Shown: positions 24,584-34,220, counted from the stretch's first letter. The stretch is 64,000 nucleotides of DNA from Stagnihabitans tardus (GCF_009925085.1 NZ_JAABNR010000015.1:1-64000); one strand, 5' to 3'. Notes: generated by a model from the sequence alone, not told the origin. Numbers and translations: made by a program.

Positions 24584-26950
24584 ATGGACCTGCTGATCGA
24601 GCTCTTCTCCGAGGAAATCCCGGCCCGCATGCAGCCCAAGGCGCGCGAGGACCTGAAGTCCATGGTCACGCAAGGCCTGGTCGATGCGGGCCTGACCTAT
24701 GCCTCGGCGGGCGCCTTCTCCACGCCGCGCCGCCTGACCCTCTCGGTCGAGGGCCTGTCTGCGGAAAGCCGCCCCGTGCGCGAGGAACGCAAGGGGCCGC
24801 CGGTCGAAGCCTCGCCTCCAGCGATTGAAGGTTTCCTAAGAACCTTTGGCATTAGTCACCCGACGGCCTCGGCACACGTTCAGAGTCTTTTAGAGACTCC
24901 GGGTGCAGTGGAACTCAGGGGCGTGCGCTTCGAGGACAGACTCGTAAAAGATCGGCGCATTCTATTCGCAATTATTGATCGTCCCGGCCGCAAAGCCCCC
25001 GAGATCATCGCCGAAGTGCTGGAAGCCACGATCCGGACCTTCCCCTGGCCCAAGTCGATGCGCTGGGGCAGCGGCTCCCTGCGCTGGGTGCGGCCTTTGC
25101 ATTCGATCCTGTGCCTCCTGTCCGATGAAACCGGCGCCCATGTCGTGCCGCTGACCGTCGACGGGATCACCTCCACGAACACGACCGAGGGCCACCGCTT
25201 CCTCTCGAAAGGCCGCTTCCCGGTGACGGGCTTTGACGACTACGCGGTGAAGCTGAAGCGCGCCCATGTGGTCCTGGACCAGGCCGAACGTGAGGCCGCC
25301 ATCTTGCAAGGCGCCCAGAACCTCGCCTTCGCGGCGGGGCTGGAGCTTGTGGAGGACAAAGGCCTCCTGACCGAAATCGCGGGCCTGGTGGAATGGCCCG
25401 TCCCCCTGATGGGCCGCATCGCCGAGGATTTCCTGCACCTGCCGCCCGAGGTTCTGCAGACCTCGATGAAAGAGCATCAGAAGTTCTTCTCGGTGCGCAA
25501 TCCCCGGACCGGCCGGATCGAGGCCTTCGTGACTGTTGCCAATACGGAAACAGTGGACCATGGCGCGACGATCCTGAAGGGCAACCTTAAGGTCCTCGGC
25601 GCCCGCCTCTCGGATGCCCGCTTCTTCTGGGACAAGGACCTGCGGGTGGCGAAAGCCGGCATGGGCGAATGGCTGGAGGGCCTGCGCCCGGTGACCTTCC
25701 ACAATAAACTCGGGAGCCAAGCCGACCGCATCGCCCGCATCGAGGCGCTCGCCCGCGAAATCGCCCCCCTGGTCGGCGCCGATCCCGAAGTCGCCGCCCG
25801 CGCCGCCCGTCTGGCCAAAGCCGACCTGCGCTCTGCCATGGTCGGCGAGTTCCCCGAGCTTCAAGGCAAAATGGGCCGCTACTACGCGCTGGAGGCCGGG
25901 GAATCCCCCGAAGTCGCCAACGCCGCCCGCGACCACTACTCGCCGCTCGGTCCCTCGGATGCCGTGCCCACCGAGCCCGTCTCGGTCGCCGTGGCGCTGG
26001 CCGACAAGCTCGACACCCTGACGGGGTTCTGGGCGATTGATGAGAAACCCACGGGGTCGAAGGACCCGTTTGCTCTACGGAGGGCGGCTCTGGGGGTGAT
26101 CCGGCTGGTACTGGGGAATGAGGTGCATTGGAGTCTCCGAGAAATCACTGTTGACTCCCTTCATGTCGCCATCGAGCAACACTTCGAAAAACGGCGCGCT
26201 TCTCTCACGCGGCAGCTTATCAACGATATTGATGAAGCACGCCGGGTGGCAAAGGAATACGAAGCGGCGCAAGCAGGTGAGCTGACCTCTTCCGCATCGC
26301 TCTGGAAAATCTGGGAAAAAATTGACGCGGAAGGCTCTGTTTCCAAAGAAGCCGCAGAAGAGATGGCGCAAGCCTACTTAGCTCGCGAGATGCAAGTTGC
26401 GTTTCAGACCGTTTTTGCCAACGGAGAGAGCCTCCTCGCCTTCTTCCACGACCGCCTCAAGGTCTTCCTGAAGGACCAGGGCATCCGCCATGACGTCATC
26501 GACGCTTGTCTCGCCCTGCCCGGCAACGACGACCTGACCCTGCTGGTCAAACGCGCCGAGGCCCTGGCGGCCTTCCTCAAATCCGAGGACGGCCCAAACC
26601 TGCTGCAAGGCTTCAAGCGGGCCAATACGATCCTGACCCAGGCTGAACAGAAGGACGGCGTGGAATATTCCTTCGGCGCCGACATCAAGTTCGCCGAGAC
26701 CGACGAGGAGCGCGCCCTCTTCGCCGCCCTGGATGCCGCCGAAAAGGCCATCACCCCGGCGATGCGCGCCGAGGACTTCCCCGCAGCCATGGCCGCCATG
26801 GCCACGCTCCGCGCCCCCATCGATGCCTTCTTCACCGCGACGCAGATCAACTCCGACAACCAGGTCCTGCGCCGCAACCGGTTGAACCTCCTCCACCGCA
26901 TCCGGGCGATCTGCTCGGGCGTGGCCGACCTGACCCGGATCGAGGGCTGA
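24584..26950 (+). CDS. glyS: Glycyl-tRNA synthetase beta subunit
   Basis: A 788-residue beta subunit needed for tRNA-Gly recognition. Hallmarks are LLIELFSEEIPARMQPKA at the start, FPWPKSMRWG, SMKEHQKFFSV, RRAALGVIRL, and a C-terminal anticodon-binding part ending in RLNLLHRIRAIC. Two internal stretches (about 24826-24985, residues 82-134; and 26060-26420, residues 493-613) use TTA, CTA, AGA, ATT and GTA codons that are rare elsewhere in the gene and its neighbours. They encode the least conserved segments. The frame stays intact, so the enzyme should work. These patches look like imported or recently diverged sequence. Confidence 0.95.
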   Translation: MDLLIELFSEEIPARMQPKAREDLKSMVTQGLVDAGLTYASAGAFSTPRRLTLSVEGLSAESRPVREERKGPPVEASPPAIEGFLRTFGISHPTASAHVQSLLETPGAVELRGVRFEDRLVKDRRILFAIIDRPGRKAPEIIAEVLEATIRTFPWPKSMRWGSGSLRWVRPLHSILCLLSDETGAHVVPLTVDGITSTNTTEGHRFLSKGRFPVTGFDDYAVKLKRAHVVLDQAEREAAILQGAQNLAFAAGLELVEDKGLLTEIAGLVEWPVPLMGRIAEDFLHLPPEVLQTSMKEHQKFFSVRNPRTGRIEAFVTVANTETVDHGATILKGNLKVLGARLSDARFFWDKDLRVAKAGMGEWLEGLRPVTFHNKLGSQADRIARIEALAREIAPLVGADPEVAARAARLAKADLRSAMVGEFPELQGKMGRYYALEAGESPEVANAARDHYSPLGPSDAVPTEPVSVAVALADKLDTLTGFWAIDEKPTGSKDPFALRRAALGVIRLVLGNEVHWSLREITVDSLHVAIEQHFEKRRASLTRQLINDIDEARRVAKEYEAAQAGELTSSASLWKIWEKIDAEGSVSKEAAEEMAQAYLAREMQVAFQTVFANGESLLAFFHDRLKVFLKDQGIRHDVIDACLALPGNDDLTLLVKRAEALAAFLKSEDGPNLLQGFKRANTILTQAEQKDGVEYSFGADIKFAETDEERALFAALDAAEKAITPAMRAEDFPAAMAAMATLRAPIDAFFTATQINSDNQVLRRNRLNLLHRIRAICSGVADLTRIEG

Positions 26951-26960
26951 CAAGGATCAA

Positions 26961-27095
26961 GGGGCGCTGCCCCTCGGCCCTGCGGGCCTCACCCCGGGAT
27001 ATTTGGGAAAAGATGAAAACGAGCGACCGCCTCTTGCTTTTCATCTTTTCATAAATATCCCACGGGAGGGTCCGGGAGGGTGTGAAACCCTCCCG
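26961..27095. repeat. Two composite-repeat copies tail to tail between glyS and the PPDK-like gene
   Basis: The plus copy at 26961-27018 has the stem GGGGC-GCT-GCCCC and tail GATATTTG...GATGAAA. The minus copy at 27037-27095 has the stem GGGAGGGT...ACCCTCCC and tail GATATTTA...GATGAAAA. Their tails face each other 18 bases apart, so they could also pair together into one long structure. Confidence 0.8.
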
Positions 27096-27206
27096 GGCGT
27101 TCCGATAGCGCCCCCCCCGGGGCCCAAGACCAAAGCCCGGGGCCAAAACCCTTGGCGCCCGGGCCCTTGCCCTGCTATCCTGCGCTTGCAAACGAAAGGC
27201 GCCGCA

Positions 27207-29762
27207 GTGCAGAAGCCGGAAATCCCCCTCCTTGTCGATCATACCGAGATCACGCCCACGGCCTCGATCCGGCCCGAGGCGCATGGCTGGCGGGCGAAAT
27301 GCCTGCAACGGTTGATCCGGCTGGACCTGCCTGTCCCCAAGACCGTGGCCCTGCCCGCCCAGACCGTGCGCGCCATAGCCCAGGGGACGGCGGTCGATAC
27401 TTCGGCCATCTTGCGGCTCTTTGGCGCGGCGCCCTTGGTCTCGGTCCGGCCCTCTCCGGCCAATCCGCTCTGGGGCGGGCCGGGGACGATCCTGAACGTG
27501 GGCATGAACGCCGCCCGCCACCGTGCCTTGCGCGAGAGCCATGGGGCCGAGGCGGCGGATGCGCTTTTCCTGCGCTTCGTCACTTCTTATTCCACCCATG
27601 TCGCGCGCCTTGATCCCGATGCCTTCCAGACCGGGCTCAACACCGCCGATGCGCTCCGCGAGGCGCTGCGGTCTTATGAGCGCGAGATGGACGAGCCCTT
27701 CCCGGAAGACCCTGCCCGGCAGCTGACCGAGGTTCTGCGCTCGATGGCCCGGGCCTGGGAGGGCACTTCGGCGCGGCTTTTGCGCCAGGCCAAGGGGGCG
27801 CCTGCGGATGCGGCGCTGGGGCTTGTGGTGCAGGAGATGGCCCAGGGCATCGGGCCGGGCCTTTCGGGCGCCGGGGTGATCCAGTTTGTCGATTCCGTCA
27901 CGGGCGCGCCGCAGGTGACGGGGCGCTACCTCGGCCAATCCCAGGGCCGCGCGGCCTTGCGCGAGCAGGATGCGCTTTACCTCACGCAGGACCCGCGCGG
28001 TCCCTCGCTGCAAGACCTCTCGCCCGCGATCTTCGAACGGCTCGAGGCTTACGGCGTCGCCACCCGCGCCCGGCTGCGCGAGGAGATGCAGATCGAATTC
28101 ACCATCGAGGACGGGCGCCTGGCCATCATCGACGCGGTCAAGGTCGCGCGCTCGGCCCGGGCCGGCCTGCGCATCGCGGTGGCGCTGGCCGATGACGAGA
28201 TCATCTCGCGCAACGAGGCGGTGTTGCGGGTGGAGCCTCGCAGCCTGACGGAGCTTCTGCACCCCCAGGTCGACCCAAGGGTGGCCCGTGACGTGGTGAC
28301 CAAGGGCATCGCGGCCTCCCCCGGCGCGGCCACGGGGCGGATCGTGTTCTCTTCGACGGCCGCCCAGGCCAGTCAGGCGCGGGGCGAGGATTGCATCCTG
28401 TGCCGGCGCGAGACCCAGCCCGAGGACATCAGGGGCATGCATGCCTCGGTGGGCGTGCTGACGGAACGGGGCGGCACGACCTCTCATGCCGCCGTGATCG
28501 CGCGGGGGATCGGGGTGCCTGCGGTCGTGGGGGCCAATGGGCTGCGCATCGACTGGCGCGAGCGGCGCATCACCGCGCCCGATGGCCGCATCTTCAACGA
28601 GGGCGACCTGATCACCGTTGACGGCACGACCGGAGAGGTGCTTGGCGGCGCCCCGGTCATGCTGGCGGCGGCCTTGGACGACAATTTCCAGAAGCTTTTG
28701 GGCTGGGCCGATGCCGTGCGCGATATCGGCATCCGGGCCAATGCCGATACGCCCACCGATGCCTCGACCGCGCGGCGCTTTGCGGCCGAGGGGATCGGCC
28801 TCTGCCGGACCGAACACATGTTCTTTGACGAGGACCGCCTTGTCGTCATGCGCGAGATGATCTTCGCGGGCTCTGCGCCCGACCGCGCGGCGGCGCTGGT
28901 GCGGCTTCTGCCCATGCAGCGCGCTGATTTCGTGCAGCTTTTCGCGATCATGCAGGGGCTTCCGGTCTGCATCCGCCTCTTTGACCCTCCGCTGCACGAA
29001 TTCCTGCCGCAGTCGAAAGAGGGCCTGCGCGAGCTGGCCGAGGCGCTGGCCCTGCCCCTGTCCGAGGTCACCCGCCGCGCCGAGGCCCTGTCCGAGGCCA
29101 ATCCGATGCTGGGCATGCGCGGGGTGCGGCTTGGCGTCGTCCTGCCCGAGATCTACGAGATGCAGGCGCGGGCGATCTTTGAAGCCACGGTCGAGGCGGG
29201 CAAGCAGGGCACGCCGGTCGTGCCGGAGGTGATGATCCCGCTGGTCTCGGCCTCGCGCGAGGTCGAGCTGGTGAAGACCAATATCGACAAGGTGGCGGCG
29301 GCGGTGCGGGTCAAGACCGGGGTCGCTTTCGAATACAAGCTGGGCGTCATGGTCGAAACCCCGCGTGCCGCGCTGCGGGCGGGGGAAATCGCCCATCACG
29401 CGGCCTTCCTGTCCTTCGGCACCAATGACCTGACGCAGATGACCTATGGCCTGAGCCGAGACGACGCCGGGCGCTTCATGGGGACCTATGTGGCGCAGGG
29501 GGTTTTCCCGGAAGATCCCTTCCACAGCCTGGATGTCGACGGGGTCGGAGAGCTGCTTCTGATCGGCGCCGAGCGCGGTCGGCAGACCCGCAAGGACCTG
29601 ACGCTCAGCATCTGCGGCGAGCATGGCGGCAACCCCGAATCGATCGCCTTCTGCCGCAAGGCCCGATTCGATTACGTCTCTTGCAGCCCCTACCGGGTGC
29701 CCCTGGCACGCCTGGCGGCGGCGCACCTGGCTTTGGCCGATGCTGTGGATAAGTCGAATTAA
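27207..29762 (+). CDS. Pyruvate phosphate dikinase-like PEP-utilising enzyme
   Basis: An 851-residue protein with the three-part PPDK plan: an N-terminal ATP-binding region, a swivelling phosphohistidine domain (TERGGTTSHAAVIARG, His427), and a PEP/pyruvate barrel with GLCRTEHMFF, SFGTNDLTQMTYGLSRDDAGRF and CGEHGG (catalytic Cys803). The first ~60 residues lack the canonical GGKGANLAEM block, and the ATP-grasp part is shorter and divergent from ordinary PPDK. Interconversion of pyruvate and PEP is likely but not certain. The GTG start at 27207 is preferred because AAAGG precedes it and the upstream frame runs through repeat DNA. Confidence 0.82.
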   Translation: MQKPEIPLLVDHTEITPTASIRPEAHGWRAKCLQRLIRLDLPVPKTVALPAQTVRAIAQGTAVDTSAILRLFGAAPLVSVRPSPANPLWGGPGTILNVGMNAARHRALRESHGAEAADALFLRFVTSYSTHVARLDPDAFQTGLNTADALREALRSYEREMDEPFPEDPARQLTEVLRSMARAWEGTSARLLRQAKGAPADAALGLVVQEMAQGIGPGLSGAGVIQFVDSVTGAPQVTGRYLGQSQGRAALREQDALYLTQDPRGPSLQDLSPAIFERLEAYGVATRARLREEMQIEFTIEDGRLAIIDAVKVARSARAGLRIAVALADDEIISRNEAVLRVEPRSLTELLHPQVDPRVARDVVTKGIAASPGAATGRIVFSSTAAQASQARGEDCILCRRETQPEDIRGMHASVGVLTERGGTTSHAAVIARGIGVPAVVGANGLRIDWRERRITAPDGRIFNEGDLITVDGTTGEVLGGAPVMLAAALDDNFQKLLGWADAVRDIGIRANADTPTDASTARRFAAEGIGLCRTEHMFFDEDRLVVMREMIFAGSAPDRAAALVRLLPMQRADFVQLFAIMQGLPVCIRLFDPPLHEFLPQSKEGLRELAEALALPLSEVTRRAEALSEANPMLGMRGVRLGVVLPEIYEMQARAIFEATVEAGKQGTPVVPEVMIPLVSASREVELVKTNIDKVAAAVRVKTGVAFEYKLGVMVETPRAALRAGEIAHHAAFLSFGTNDLTQMTYGLSRDDAGRFMGTYVAQGVFPEDPFHSLDVDGVGELLLIGAERGRQTRKDLTLSICGEHGGNPESIAFCRKARFDYVSCSPYRVPLARLAAAHLALADAVDKSN

Positions 29763-29962
29763 ACCACAATATCATGAATTTGCGGCGCAAAGCTCATAGA
29801 CTACCTTAAGATTTTCGGCGGATTTCCGCGCAAATTTGCGGGGAATCCGCGGGAATCCCTCCCCGCCATAGACCGGTCACAGTTTCGCCATTAGCCCGGT
29901 ATGTCGTTGCCCGGTCGCTGCCTGACCGGCGACGTTTTGGAAACAACCGGGAACAAAGATCC

Positions 29963-30631
29963 ATGCGCTTGCACCTTTCGGAGACAATGGCGGCTGCCGC
30001 CATCATGCTCTCGGGCGCGGCCCACGCCGATGTGACGGTGAGCCAGTCCAACGACCCCTCCCGCGCGATGGGAGCCGAATTCGCCACGCTCTTTGGCGCC
30101 GAACATGAGACCGTGAATGCCCTGCCCGAGGCGCAGCTGACCGCCCTGGCCAAGGGGCCCGAGGCCGCCGCCAAGCCCAAGGCCAAAACCGAGGCCCCGG
30201 TGATCGACTATTCCGACGCCTGGCTGGCCTCCCTGCCCGCACCCCAGGGCGGCGAAGATTACGACTGCCTGCGCGAAGCCATCTATTTCGAATCCCGGGG
30301 CGAGGGTCTGACCGGCCAATTCGCCGTGGCCGAGGTCATCCTGAACCGCGTCGACAGCGCGGGCTTCCCCAAGACGGTTTGCGGGGTGGTGAACTCCAGG
30401 GGCTCGGGCGAATGCGCCTTTTCCTATGTCTGCGACGGCATGGCGGATGTGATGCGCGACCCCTTGGCCATCGACCGCGCCAGCCGCATCGCCCGCGCCA
30501 TGCTGGACGGCGCGCCGCGCAACCTGACCGGAGGCGCCACCTTCTTTCACGCCACCTATGTCAGCCCGAACTTCGGCGATGTGACGCGGACGGCGGCGAT
30601 CGGCGGCCATCTCTTCTATCGCGCCAACTAA
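29963..30631 (+). CDS. Cell wall hydrolase, SleB family
   Basis: A 222-residue periplasmic hydrolase. An N-terminal secretion signal ends near AHA (residues 20-22), an Ala/Lys/Pro-rich linker follows, and the SleB/Hydrolase_2 domain covers about residues 95-222. Family signatures are REAIYFESRGEG with the catalytic Glu, FAVAEVILNRV, the CAFSYVCDG cysteines, GATFFHATYV, and the final GGHLFYR. The likely role is trimming peptidoglycan glycan strands. It stands alone, with a roughly 200-base AT-richer leader before it and a terminator hairpin after it. Confidence 0.88.
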   Translation: MRLHLSETMAAAAIMLSGAAHADVTVSQSNDPSRAMGAEFATLFGAEHETVNALPEAQLTALAKGPEAAAKPKAKTEAPVIDYSDAWLASLPAPQGGEDYDCLREAIYFESRGEGLTGQFAVAEVILNRVDSAGFPKTVCGVVNSRGSGECAFSYVCDGMADVMRDPLAIDRASRIARAMLDGAPRNLTGGATFFHATYVSPNFGDVTRTAAIGGHLFYRAN

Positions 30632-30689
30632 GTCGCCCCGCTTGCACAAGCGGTCGGCATGAGGCAAATCACCCACGGGGCCAGGCGCT

Positions 30690-30719
30690 AGTCTGGCCCC
30701 GAAACTTTGGGGCCAGACT
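30690..30719 (+). terminator. Hairpin between the SleB gene and folB
   Basis: AGTCTGGCCCC and GGGGCCAGACT, perfect 11-bp arms around an 8-base loop, 22 bases before the folB start. It probably ends the cell-wall hydrolase transcript. Confidence 0.6.
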
Positions 30720-30741
30720 GCCCCGATCTTGTGGGGAAGCC

Positions 30742-31650
30742 ATGAGCACCGATGTCCGCCTTGCCTTCGCCCATCCCGAGGAACGCAGCCTCGCCTCGGC
30801 CAGCGCCGATCCGCGCGACCGGATTTCGCTGCGCGACCATATCGTCGAAGCCGATATCGGCGCCTTTCAGCAAGAGCGCGGCCATCGCCAGCGGCTGATG
30901 TTCAACGTGGTCGTCGAGGTCCGCCCCGTGGCGCAGCCCCTGAACGACGACGTGGACCGGATCCTCTCCTATGACCGGCTGACCTGGGCCATCGCGGCGG
31001 AACTGGCGGCCGAGCGCCTGAACCTCTTGGAGACCCTGGCCGAACGCGTGGCCGAGCGCATCCTCGCCGAGCCGCAGGCCATGCGCGCCTTCGTGCGGAT
31101 CGAGAAGCTGGACATCGGCCCCTACAAGCTCGGGGTCGAGATCGTGCGGTCCCGCGCCGAGACCGCCTTGCAGGTCGTGGGCCAGGATGGCGAGGCCTCT
31201 TCCGTCCATCCGCTGGTGGTCTATCTCGACAATGCGACGCTGGAGGCCCCGGACCTCTCGGCCCGGCTGGACCAGTGGCAGGCGGCGGGGCCTTCGGTGA
31301 TCTTGTGCGTGGGCCTGCCCGATCTTGACCGGCCCCAGACCGGCCACAAGCCGACCCAGCGCCGGGTGGATATGCTATCCATCGAGCAGAATGCCTGGCG
31401 CCTCGCCGCCCGCGACCCGCGCTGCGTGGTCATGGCGACGCGGACCGAGATCGACTGGGCGGTGAAGCGCGGCCAGGTCATGGTCTGGGCGCCCTCCAAG
31501 ATGGTGCTGGATGCGGTGGACGGGCCCTCCTCGCGCGATCCGGTGGCCCTGGCGCTGTGGCTGGCCGAGGTCATGGCGGCCTCGCGGATGATCGTTCACG
31601 GCGATGTTGCACTTCCGGCGGGAAGCCGCGTGAGCGTCGAGCGCGCCTGA
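30742..31650 (+). CDS. folB: Dihydroneopterin aldolase with extra C-terminal domain
   Basis: A 302-residue protein. Residues about 25-140 form a FolB domain (RISLRDHIVEADIGAFQQERGHRQRLMFNV, ILSYDRLTWAI, VRIEKLDIGPYKLGVEI), which cleaves dihydroneopterin to 6-hydroxymethyl-dihydropterin in folate synthesis. Normal FolB ends near residue 120; here about 150 residues follow (VHPLVVYLDNATL... to the end) with an alternating strand-helix pattern that I cannot assign. The gene precedes folP and glmM, confirming the folate context. GGGGAAG gives the ribosome-binding site. Confidence 0.85.
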   Translation: MSTDVRLAFAHPEERSLASASADPRDRISLRDHIVEADIGAFQQERGHRQRLMFNVVVEVRPVAQPLNDDVDRILSYDRLTWAIAAELAAERLNLLETLAERVAERILAEPQAMRAFVRIEKLDIGPYKLGVEIVRSRAETALQVVGQDGEASSVHPLVVYLDNATLEAPDLSARLDQWQAAGPSVILCVGLPDLDRPQTGHKPTQRRVDMLSIEQNAWRLAARDPRCVVMATRTEIDWAVKRGQVMVWAPSKMVLDAVDGPSSRDPVALALWLAEVMAASRMIVHGDVALPAGSRVSVERA

Positions 31651-31711
31651 GGTTTGGCCTTGAGGCCGGGGGTGCGGGGGCCTAATCCGAATGTGGGTGT
31701 TGCGGGACGCC

Positions 31712-31763
31712 CGGGGGTTTCACACCCCCGGACCCCCGTGGGATATTTGTGAAAAGATGAAAG
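31712..31763 (+). repeat. Composite repeat inside the folB-folP junction
   Basis: Stem GGGGG-TTTCACA-CCCCC, linker GGACCCCCGTGG, tail GATATTTG...GATGAAAG. Nearly identical over about 50 bases to the copy at 60530-60582. The ATG at 31757 in its tail is in frame with folP. Confidence 0.85.
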
Positions 31764-31771
31764 GGGCAAGG

Positions 31772-32776
31772 GTGCGGGAGTATTTTCGACCCATTGCGAT
31801 GACGGAGCGGGTGCCGGGGGCGCTGCCCCTTGCGGGGGGGGGCCAGTGGTTCGCCCAGGTCGAGGTTCTGACGCGTCAGGGCGGGCGTGTGGTTGCCGTG
31901 AGTGAGCTGCCGGGCGAGGTGCGCGACAGGCTCTCGGGGCCGCGCGGGGATTTCGGCGGGCTGGGCATGGACCGGGTGCGGCTGATGGGCATCCTGAACG
32001 TCACGCCGGACAGTTTCTCGGATGGCGGGCTCTTCCTGCGGCCAGAGGCAGCGGTGATGCAGGCGCGGGTCATGTCGGGGGCGGCCGAGATCATCGACGT
32101 GGGCGGTGAGAGCACGCGGCCCGGCGCGGTCGAAGTCTCGGTGGCTGACGAAGTGGCGCGGACGGTGCCGGTGATTGCAGCGCTGCGGGAAGGCGGGCTG
32201 GAGGGGCCGATCTCGATTGACACCCGCAAGGCGGCGGTGGCGGAGGCGGCGCTGGCGGCGGGGGCCTCCTGGGTCAATGACGTGACGGCCTTGCGCTTTG
32301 ACCCGGCGATGGCGGGGGTTGTGGCGCGGTCGGGGGCTCCGGTCGTGCTGATGCATTCGGTGGCGGATCCGCAGACCATGCAGGACGATCCGCGCTATGA
32401 CGATGTGCTTCTGGACGTCTATGACGCCCTGGCCGAAAGGGTTGCCGTGGCCGAGGCGGCGGGGATTGCGCGGGAGAAGATCGCCATCGACCCCGGCATC
32501 GGCTTTGGCAAGACGCTGGCGCATAACCTGACGCTCTTGCGGGGCCTGACGCTGTTTCACGACCTCGGCTTGCCGGTCCTGTTGGGCGCCAGCCGCAAGC
32601 GCTTTATCGGGACCATCGGGGCTGAGGCCGAGGCGGCCAAGCGCGTGCCGGGGTCGCTTGCCGTGGCGCTTTGGGGCGCGGCCCAGGGGGCGCAGATGAT
32701 CCGCGTGCATGATGTGGCAGAGACCCGCCAGGCGCTCCGCCTCTGGCAGGCGGCCCAGACAGGAGATAACCCATGA
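31772..32776 (+). CDS. folP: Dihydropteroate synthase
   Basis: A 334-residue enzyme joining p-aminobenzoate to the pterin pyrophosphate. Signatures are [48 protein letters not shown] and [10 protein letters not shown] with GASRKRFIG. About 65 residues precede the barrel ([20 protein letters not shown]), as in related bacteria. The GTG at 31772 is preferred, with AAGG before it. An ATG at 31757 lies in the tail of a composite repeat and would add five residues. ATGA overlap with glmM suggests coupling of folate and cell-wall precursor synthesis. Confidence 0.92.
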   Translation: MREYFRPIAMTERVPGALPLAGGGQWFAQVEVLTRQGGRVVAVSELPGEVRDRLSGPRGDFGGLGMDRVRLMGILNVTPDSFSDGGLFLRPEAAVMQARVMSGAAEIIDVGGESTRPGAVEVSVADEVARTVPVIAALREGGLEGPISIDTRKAAVAEAALAAGASWVNDVTALRFDPAMAGVVARSGAPVVLMHSVADPQTMQDDPRYDDVLLDVYDALAERVAVAEAAGIAREKIAIDPGIGFGKTLAHNLTLLRGLTLFHDLGLPVLLGASRKRFIGTIGAEAEAAKRVPGSLAVALWGAAQGAQMIRVHDVAETRQALRLWQAAQTGDNP

Positions 32777-34116
32777 CGAGGAAGCTGTTCGGCACCGATG
32801 GGGTGCGGGGGCGGGCCAATTCCCATCCGATGACGGCAGAGATGGCGCTGAAGCTCGGCGCCGCTGCCGGGCGCTATTTCCGGCGCGGGCATGGCGCGCA
32901 TCGAGTGGTGATCGGCAAGGACACCAGGCTCTCGGGCTATATGCTGGAGAATGCGATGACGGCGGGGCTCACCTCGACCGGCATGAATGTGCTGCTTCTG
33001 GGGCCCGTGCCGACGCCCGCCGTGGGATACCTCACGCGGTCGATGCGGGCGGACCTTGGGGTGATGATCTCGGCCTCCCACAATCCCCACCAGGACAATG
33101 GCATCAAGTTCTTTGGCCCCGACGGGTTCAAGCTCTCGGACGAGGCGGAGGCGGAGATCGAGGCCATCGTGGCGGGCGAGATCGGCCTTGCCCTGCCCGA
33201 AGAGATCGGTCGGGCGCGGCGGATCGAGGATGGCCGGGGCCGCTATCAGGAGTTCGTCAAGACGACTTTCCCGCCCGGCCTGACGCTGGAGGGTCTGAAG
33301 GTCGTGATCGACTGCGCCAATGGGGCGGCCTACAAGGCGGCGCCGGAAGTGCTGTGGGAGCTGGGGGCGACGCTGATCCCGGTGGGGGTCTCGCCCAACG
33401 GGACCAATATCAACGACCGCGTGGGCTCGACCCATCCGCAGACGGCGGCCGAGGCGGTGGTGGCGCATGGGGCGCATGTGGGGATCAGCCTGGATGGCGA
33501 TGCCGATCGGGTGATGATCCTGGACGAGACCGGGGCGGTGGCCGATGGCGATCAGATCATGGCGCTTCTGGCCGCGCGGTGGGCCGATGAGGGCAAGCTG
33601 AAGGGCGGGACCCTGGTGGCGACGGTCATGTCGAACCTGGGGCTGGAGCGGTTCCTGGGGGCCAAGGGGCTCCACCTGGAACGCACGGCGGTGGGCGACC
33701 GCTATGTCGTGGAGGCGATGCGCAGGGGCGGCTGGAACCTGGGCGGGGAACAGTCGGGCCATATCGTGATGACCGATTATGCCACGACCGGGGATGGGCT
33801 CCTCGCAGGGCTGCATTTCCTGGCCGAAATGGTGCGGACCGGGAAGAAGGCCTCGGTCCTGGTGCGGCAGTTCGAAACCGTGCCGCAGCTGTTGAAGAAC
33901 GTCCGGTATGGCGAGGGCCAGCGCCCCTTGGATCATGACACGGTCAAGGCCACGATTGCGGCCTCCGAGGCCAGGCTGACCGGCAAGGGGCGGCTTCTGA
34001 TCCGCAAGAGCGGCACCGAACCGCTGATCCGCGTCATGGCCGAATGCGAGGACCGGGGGCTTCTGGCGGAAGTGGTCGACGAAATCGTCTTTGCCGTGCA
34101 GAAGGCTGCCGGTTAA
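32773..34116 (+). CDS. glmM: Phosphoglucosamine mutase
   Basis: A 447-residue enzyme converting glucosamine-6-phosphate to glucosamine-1-phosphate for UDP-GlcNAc, and hence for peptidoglycan and LPS. It has [13 protein letters not shown] at the start, the catalytic phosphoserine loop in [17 protein letters not shown], the metal loop [17 protein letters not shown] for sugar binding, and [12 protein letters not shown] for phosphate binding at the C terminus. Full length. It overlaps folP by ATGA, the usual folP-glmM pairing. A CCCGGGGTATCC-type palindrome starts nine bases after its stop. Confidence 0.97.
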   Translation: MTRKLFGTDGVRGRANSHPMTAEMALKLGAAAGRYFRRGHGAHRVVIGKDTRLSGYMLENAMTAGLTSTGMNVLLLGPVPTPAVGYLTRSMRADLGVMISASHNPHQDNGIKFFGPDGFKLSDEAEAEIEAIVAGEIGLALPEEIGRARRIEDGRGRYQEFVKTTFPPGLTLEGLKVVIDCANGAAYKAAPEVLWELGATLIPVGVSPNGTNINDRVGSTHPQTAAEAVVAHGAHVGISLDGDADRVMILDETGAVADGDQIMALLAARWADEGKLKGGTLVATVMSNLGLERFLGAKGLHLERTAVGDRYVVEAMRRGGWNLGGEQSGHIVMTDYATTGDGLLAGLHFLAEMVRTGKKASVLVRQFETVPQLLKNVRYGEGQRPLDHDTVKATIAASEARLTGKGRLLIRKSGTEPLIRVMAECEDRGLLAEVVDEIVFAVQKAAG

Positions 34117-34125
34117 AGGGCCGAA

Positions 34126-34148
34126 CCCGGGGTATCCCCCGGGCTACG
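34126..34148. repeat. GTATCC palindrome after glmM
   Basis: CCCGGGGTATCCCCCGGG followed by CTACG. The same unit occurs in each copy of the tandem array from 49874 and, inverted with small changes, at 60601-60628. Confidence 0.65.
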
Positions 34149-34220
34149 GGGGGGGCGAAAGCCCCTGATGCCTTCGCCGCAAAGTTGAGGCGCCCCGGTC
34201 CCCCCGGAGCGCCCCTTTCA

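Noticed and set aside
29744-29752. A perfect DnaA box (TGTGGATAA) next to an AT-richer stretch, considered as a replication origin
   Set aside because: It is a single box inside the end of the PPDK-like coding region, and no origin-associated genes are near.
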